A stretch of 11,872 nt of DNA from Chytridium lagenaria (taxonomy: Eukaryota > Chytridiomycota > Chytridiomycetes > Chytridiales > Chytridiaceae): positions 1-11,872 of the forward strand of contig JAHLKC010000338.1 in NCBI GenBank assembly GCA_025449115.1, read 5' to 3'. Below are positions 8,441-11,872 of this stretch, piece by piece; within the stretch, counting starts at the first letter, position 1; every line of letters starts with the position of its first letter. The translations under genes were made by a program, and so were the position numbers. The notes below the pieces were generated by a model. That model did no database searches. It was not told the DNA's origin and was given only the letters and a program-made list of their open reading frames with translations.

Positions 8441-9407
8441 TGCCCTTATTCTTATTTTGTTGTTCCCGTTCCATTCTTTTCCCTCTCGGGGTTTTTCATA
8501 GTTTTTCCCCATAGATACGAGAGAGGTTTTTATAGAAGGAAGGGCGGTCGACGTGGTATGCCAACTTATGACATGCTACCACGTTGGTCGAGATGCCTGT
8601 TGTTGTTATTTGATTCCCCTTTATGTATTGTTTTATTATTTGTAGAAAGTTGAATAGATTTACGTACACCTCTTCAGTCCTGGATTAAGCCCTTTGCACA
8701 TTCAGGCCAGCCCCTGGTGGGCTGTGCTATCCTCTTTCCCTTTTTATTCACTATCGTGTGTTGAGTTGTACTAGCGGGTGCTCTGGTTAGCACGCCGCCG
8801 AGGGAGACTGCGATCCGAACCAAGACATTGTCTAAGAAGGTATGAGCCATGGGAATACGCCTCAAGGGCATGATTCCTTCGAAGGTTTGGTCAGTATAAC
8901 TACCTCTGTTCTATTCTCGATGGCTATGACAGGCTATCTAGTTGCCTGTGAGTGGGAGAGCGGCATGAGCAGGGCCCTAGGTAGATGAGATTGAGATAGA
9001 ACATGTTAAAACGGCTTATTGCGGCGAATATGAGGCCTGGTACACTCCTTGGAGCGGGATGGAATCCCTTCTCGTAGACCCCTTTCCCCTAGTCACTTTA
9101 GATCTAGTCTCTAGGCATTTCCCTTCCTTTTTTCCCTTTATTATTAACGATTAGAACGAAAACCACAGCAACTTAAATCCCCGCTGTCACTAAAGGCAGA
9201 ATAGGGCTTGACTCTTGATATAGGAGTACTTCCTAGACTCTAGTCTCGTCACCTATTATGTGGTTCTCTACCTCTGTATGCCGGGGCTTAGCAGAGGGGG
9301 CCATAGAGAGAACTTCACAGATGGGGGCCCAACCTTAACATGGTGGTTTTTATTTCTTTTCGATCTCTTTCATTTTATTAATAACTCTTTTATATTTTTA
9401 CATCATC
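8441..9407. other. Non-coding region with pyrimidine-rich blocks and small hairpins
   Basis: No convincing gene: all frames are short and lack recognisable motifs. It contains an imperfect inverted repeat around ACGTGGTA ... TACCACGT (about 8552-8584), the hairpin CAGCCC-CTGGT-GGGCTG (8708-8724), and GGGAT-GGA-ATCCC (9056-9068). Long T/C-rich runs stand near 8455-8500, 8727-8745, 9090-9150 and 9345-9400. It could be the untranslated or terminal-repeat part of a further mobile element, but no repeated copy lies in the window to prove it. Confidence 0.4.
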
Positions 9408-9530
9408 ATGTTGCCACGGTTCCCCTCTTTCGAACGACATATTGATCGTCGAATTCGCGTGCACGGCTGCGGCGAGATCGCAAGTCGGGTCTCTGGGGTC
9501 CTCCAACCATACCCCCCGCACATGCACCAA

Positions 9531-9576
9531 CCTGTCAAAATTTGTGCCATTTGTGCCGCTGACAATTTTGGCACAG
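9531..9576 (+). repeat. Inverted repeat ending at a splice-donor-like site
   Basis: CCTGTCAAAATT (9531-9542) and AATTTTGGCACAGG (9563-9576) can pair along 12 bp with a two-base bulge, leaving a loop of about 20 nt. The right arm ends exactly at CAG|GTAAGA. If transcribed, this would place the donor at the base of a hairpin. Confidence 0.45.
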
Positions 9577-9760
9577 GTAAGAGGCTACTTTACTTTCTAT
9601 ACCTCATTCTGTGCCCCTGGATCTGAAAACCTCGAAGCCCCTGGTGGGCCTAGACGTGAATAAGGTTCAGTTTATGACTCTGTGTAATGCAGGGCTGACT
9701 AGAGGTCTGTAATGGACCTCTGACCACCTTTACAGAAACTTTCGAGTTTTTGTTTTTCAG
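9577..9760 (+). other. Candidate spliceosomal intron
   Basis: The donor CAG|GTAAGAG is close to consensus. CTGAC at 9720-9724 can serve as branch point, with its A 37 nt before the end. TTTTTGTTTTTCAG closes it at 9760. Length is 184 nt. An upstream ATG at 9408 would give a short frame (CAICAADNFGT at its end) that stops after about 71 codons across the junction. Another frame without ATG joins to FRSLKKLLRNPLKGILTII before a TAA. Neither product is recognised, so this may be a non-coding or 5'-leader intron, or chance. Confidence 0.35.
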
Positions 9761-10490
9761 AGATCTGTGGCGTCAAGTCACGGAAACTCTTTCAGAAGTC
9801 TTAAAAAGCTTCTTAGAAACCCTTTGAAGGGTATTTTAACTATTATCTAAGCTAGAATCGAAACTTTATTCGACTTTATTTTTCGATTATTTATATTTTT
9901 TCAATTTTGTCGATGAGTTCCGGCTCAACGACGTTGAAAATTAAGATCCTGGTAGATCTATTATCCATCCATCAATGGTAAAAGTTCGTTCGCGCTAGTA
10001 ATTTTTTAGACGATTATATCTCCAAAACTGTGTTCTTTATTGCAAATGAACTTAGACTTTTTCCCAGCAAATATCCATTGTTACACAAAATTCTTACTTA
10101 ATGTTAGACCCCAGGGTCCAACCTGAGGGCCTGTATTCCTGTGATCTCGAACGGGACTTCCTCCCGACGGTGGGATCCTAGATATTCCAAGGTACTTTGG
10201 TATGATATTATGATATATCTTTTCAAAATTGTTTTAGACATCGTTTTCGACTTTATATGAGGTTTATCAATTCGTCGCATCTTTGAATTACGATTCCGAC
10301 GCCAATTCAAAAGTTTCCTTAATAAACTTCTACAAATAATTCAAAACTTAGAAACTATCTAGAATTCTTTAAAGTTTTCTTTATTTGATCAAGATTTGGC
10401 GACGATATCCTCGCTTTTCAAAAATACCACTTTTTTACGTTCTATCGACTTGATTTTTTCACGGTTTAAGCGAATTTAAACAACGATCAT
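9761..10490. other. AT-rich intergenic sequence
   Basis: No gene seen; stops are frequent in all frames. A more GC-rich island at about 10105-10190 holds near-palindromic GACCCCAGGGTC (10107-10118) and the hairpin CGGGA-CTTCC-TCCCG. No tRNA cloverleaf could be drawn there. Otherwise it is plain upstream DNA for the gene that follows. Confidence 0.5.
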
Positions 10491-10491
10491 T

Positions 10492-10501
10492 TTTATATAT
10501 G
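10492..10501 (+). promoter_or_regulatory. TATA-like promoter element of the right-end gene
   Basis: TTTATATATG lies about 185 bp before the splice donor at 10680. From about 10530 to 10679 there is no ATG at all, which fits a 5' leader starting some 30 bp after this box. AT-rich surroundings make the match less specific. Confidence 0.4.
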
Positions 10502-10678
10502 TCTCGTTGTTCTCCGATGTGTCGTTCCGAAGTTATCGAATTTCGAAGACTCGTGTCGGATCACTTCGAGAACGAATCTTCACAAAAACATTAATTAAAT
10601 TAAAAGAATTGTCAAATACAAAAATATTGTGGATCCAAACACCGCAACCATCCTCCGCATCAAACAGGCACAGAGAAA

Positions 10679-11872
10679 AGTGAGTGTTCACCATCCCTTG
10701 GAAGTACTTTTTCTCGTTATTTTGCTCTATTATCCTCCCATCACACCCTTGGACAGAGTTGGTGTAAGGCCAGCCGGACTTGGGCACTGTAATAGTGTCC
10801 TAACATCCACCCTTCCCTTTCGTTTTGCAGTGCAAAACATAGAGTACTTCGACGTACCCCCGCCTCCACCAGGCCAACCCAGGACTCCTAAGAAGAGTAC
10901 CTTTCGTGCAGATCGCCTTACCTACAAAGAAAAACAGCTTATCCAAGAAAAAGTGTCTGCTGCTAAAGTTGGACGGGAGGTTTTCTGGACGACTGGAGAC
11001 TATCCTAAGAGTCCCTATAACAGCAAGGTGTTCACGGCTTTGTCCCTTACCAACGGTTTCGAAACCAAAGACCCGAGCCAGTGGGCTTTCTTGTCGGCTG
11101 AGGAACACGCCTCTCGTGGTCTCCCCCTTGCTGAGGACGCTCTCCCCAAGCACTGTCGCGACTACAACGCGGCCCTGGAGTCCTTGAAGAAACAGGACGA
11201 ATTTAACGACCTTTGGAAGGAAGTTGTTGAGCATTGCCGCGTCGAAGCATTGAAGAGGAGGAAAGAAATCACCCCCCAACTTGCTAAAGCCGCCTCCAAG
11301 CTTCAGCACGCGTCCCAACTCGGCAACATTGAAGCTGAAGTCGTCCCTGCCGCGGCAGAACCCTCGTTTTCCTCCAAGCGCCGCCGTGGTGACGAAATTA
11401 TTGATATTGCTGTCATCTCTGTTAGTGACAGCCTTTTGGAGAAGGATTACTTACCTCTCCTCCCTACCACGGTCATTGGCAACAACTGGGTGTTCTTGGT
11501 GGGACCTCTTAAGAAGCAATACGTTCTTGGACTTTTAGGTTCCATTTCTGACCGCCTCCGCCTCTACTTGGACGTTAGTAATTTGGGCTACTCTCAACGT
11601 GCACCTACTTCCGAGCTCATCCCTCAGCTTAATAGTGTCTACCGTCGTTATATTTCCATCCGCGAGAGTATTTTCTACGCTGTTAGAGGTTGGGAGAAGG
11701 ATATTCTTACCTTTCTTGGTTCTGAACCCTACCCATTGAAGCCGATTGGAGAACTCGTTCTCCTTCCTGACGAAACGTTGAAGGCCGCTTCCATCGCAGT
11801 GTTCCAAGCTCGTCGTACGGTTTCGACTACTGAAGCTCAGATTCAGAGCTCTCGACCTCCAGTCACTGTATC
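10679..11872 (+). CDS. Unknown protein, N-terminal 348 residues (A|TG start by splicing; runs off window)
   Basis: Exon 2 (10831-11872) is open to the last base with no stop. Its start is MQNIEYFDV followed by a five-proline run (residues 10-14). Charged helical segments follow (LTYKEKQLIQEK; YNAALESLKKQDEF; VVEHCRVEALKRRKE). A KRRR nuclear-localisation-like patch lies at residues 183-186. A better-folded half with hydrophobic strands comes next (EIIDIAVISVSDSLL, NNWVFLVGP, VLGLLGSISDRLRLYL, YRRYISIRESIFYAV). There is no signal peptide or membrane span. Codons often end in C or T, unlike the AT-rich flank, which supports real coding. I do not recognise the family. Options are a host nuclear protein or the first (gag-like) ORF of a retroelement or DNA transposon. 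The transposon-rich setting favours the second slightly, but no motif proves it. Confidence 0.7.
10680..10830 (+). other. Spliceosomal intron that divides the start codon
   Basis: The donor is AAAA|GTGAGT. CTAAC at 10800-10804 is a consensus branch point with its A 27-28 nt before the 3' end. The tract CCACCCTTCCCTTTCGTTTTGCAG closes it at 10830. Length is 151 nt, typical for fungi and other compact genomes. Joining A (10679) to TG (10831) makes ATG in a good context (AAAATGC), in the exact frame of the long downstream ORF. In that frame the leader meets a stop about 80 bases upstream, so the junction ATG is the natural start. The ORF is also open a little upstream through the intron without an ATG, which supports removal. 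Confidence 0.72.

Noticed and set aside
8674..8871. 65-codon minus-strand open frame
   Set aside because: No recognisable motif, and the region carries hairpins and stops in neighbouring frames; the length is within chance.
10106..10190. Possible tRNA or pol III gene (minus-strand GTTCGAGATC resembles a B box)
   Set aside because: No A box at the right distance and no cloverleaf stems could be drawn.
10800..11318. 172-codon minus-strand open frame
   Set aside because: It overlaps the plus-strand coding exon and covers its splice acceptor. Its sequence shows no motif, while the plus strand is open far longer and has splice signals.
1..11872. CRISPR array or bacterial operon
   Set aside because: No short direct repeats with regular spacers and no ribosome-binding-site gene strings. 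Introns and copia elements show that the DNA is eukaryotic.

Overview
This is a piece of a eukaryotic genome, probably from a fungus or another microbial eukaryote with small introns. The evidence is Ty1/copia LTR retrotransposons, a relic of a KDZ-type transposase (a superfamily best known from fungi), TATA boxes, and at least one well-formed spliceosomal intron with donor, CTAAC branch point, pyrimidine tract and CAG acceptor. Nothing looks bacterial, and the species cannot be named from this sequence.

Left third (1-6338): two related copia elements lie in a nest. The left one enters from outside the window and is open from integrase up to base 1396. There a second element begins with a 395-bp 5' LTR (1397-1791), followed by a tRNA-iMet-like primer binding site (1794) and a complete but broken gag-protease-integrase-RT-RNase H region (1941-6209). 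A polypurine tract (6231-6240) and a 3' LTR follow. The 3' LTR stops after 98 bp, and the other half of the left element does not reappear. The inner element carries about eight single-base frameshifts, while the older outer fragment carries none.

Middle (6339-8440): a degenerate tandem array of a 255/256-bp unit, open on the minus strand across copies, is followed by a minus-strand KDZ transposase relic (about 7873 to 7199) with an AATAAA signal after its stop. Upstream of that relic on the same strand is a further protein-like open segment (8369-7995) of unknown identity, with a TATATAA box at 8434-8426. These parts may be one dead transposon gene.

Right-middle (8441-10490): mostly non-coding. 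It holds several short hairpins and one candidate intron (9577-9760), then an AT-rich stretch.

Right end (10491-11872): the start of an apparently intact gene. A TATA-like box is followed by an ATG-free leader and a 151-nt intron that divides the start codon A|TG. An open frame of 348 codons then runs off the window end. Its protein is not recognised. It is basic, has a proline run near the N-terminus and a KRRR nuclear-signal-like patch, and could be a host gene or the first ORF of another mobile element.
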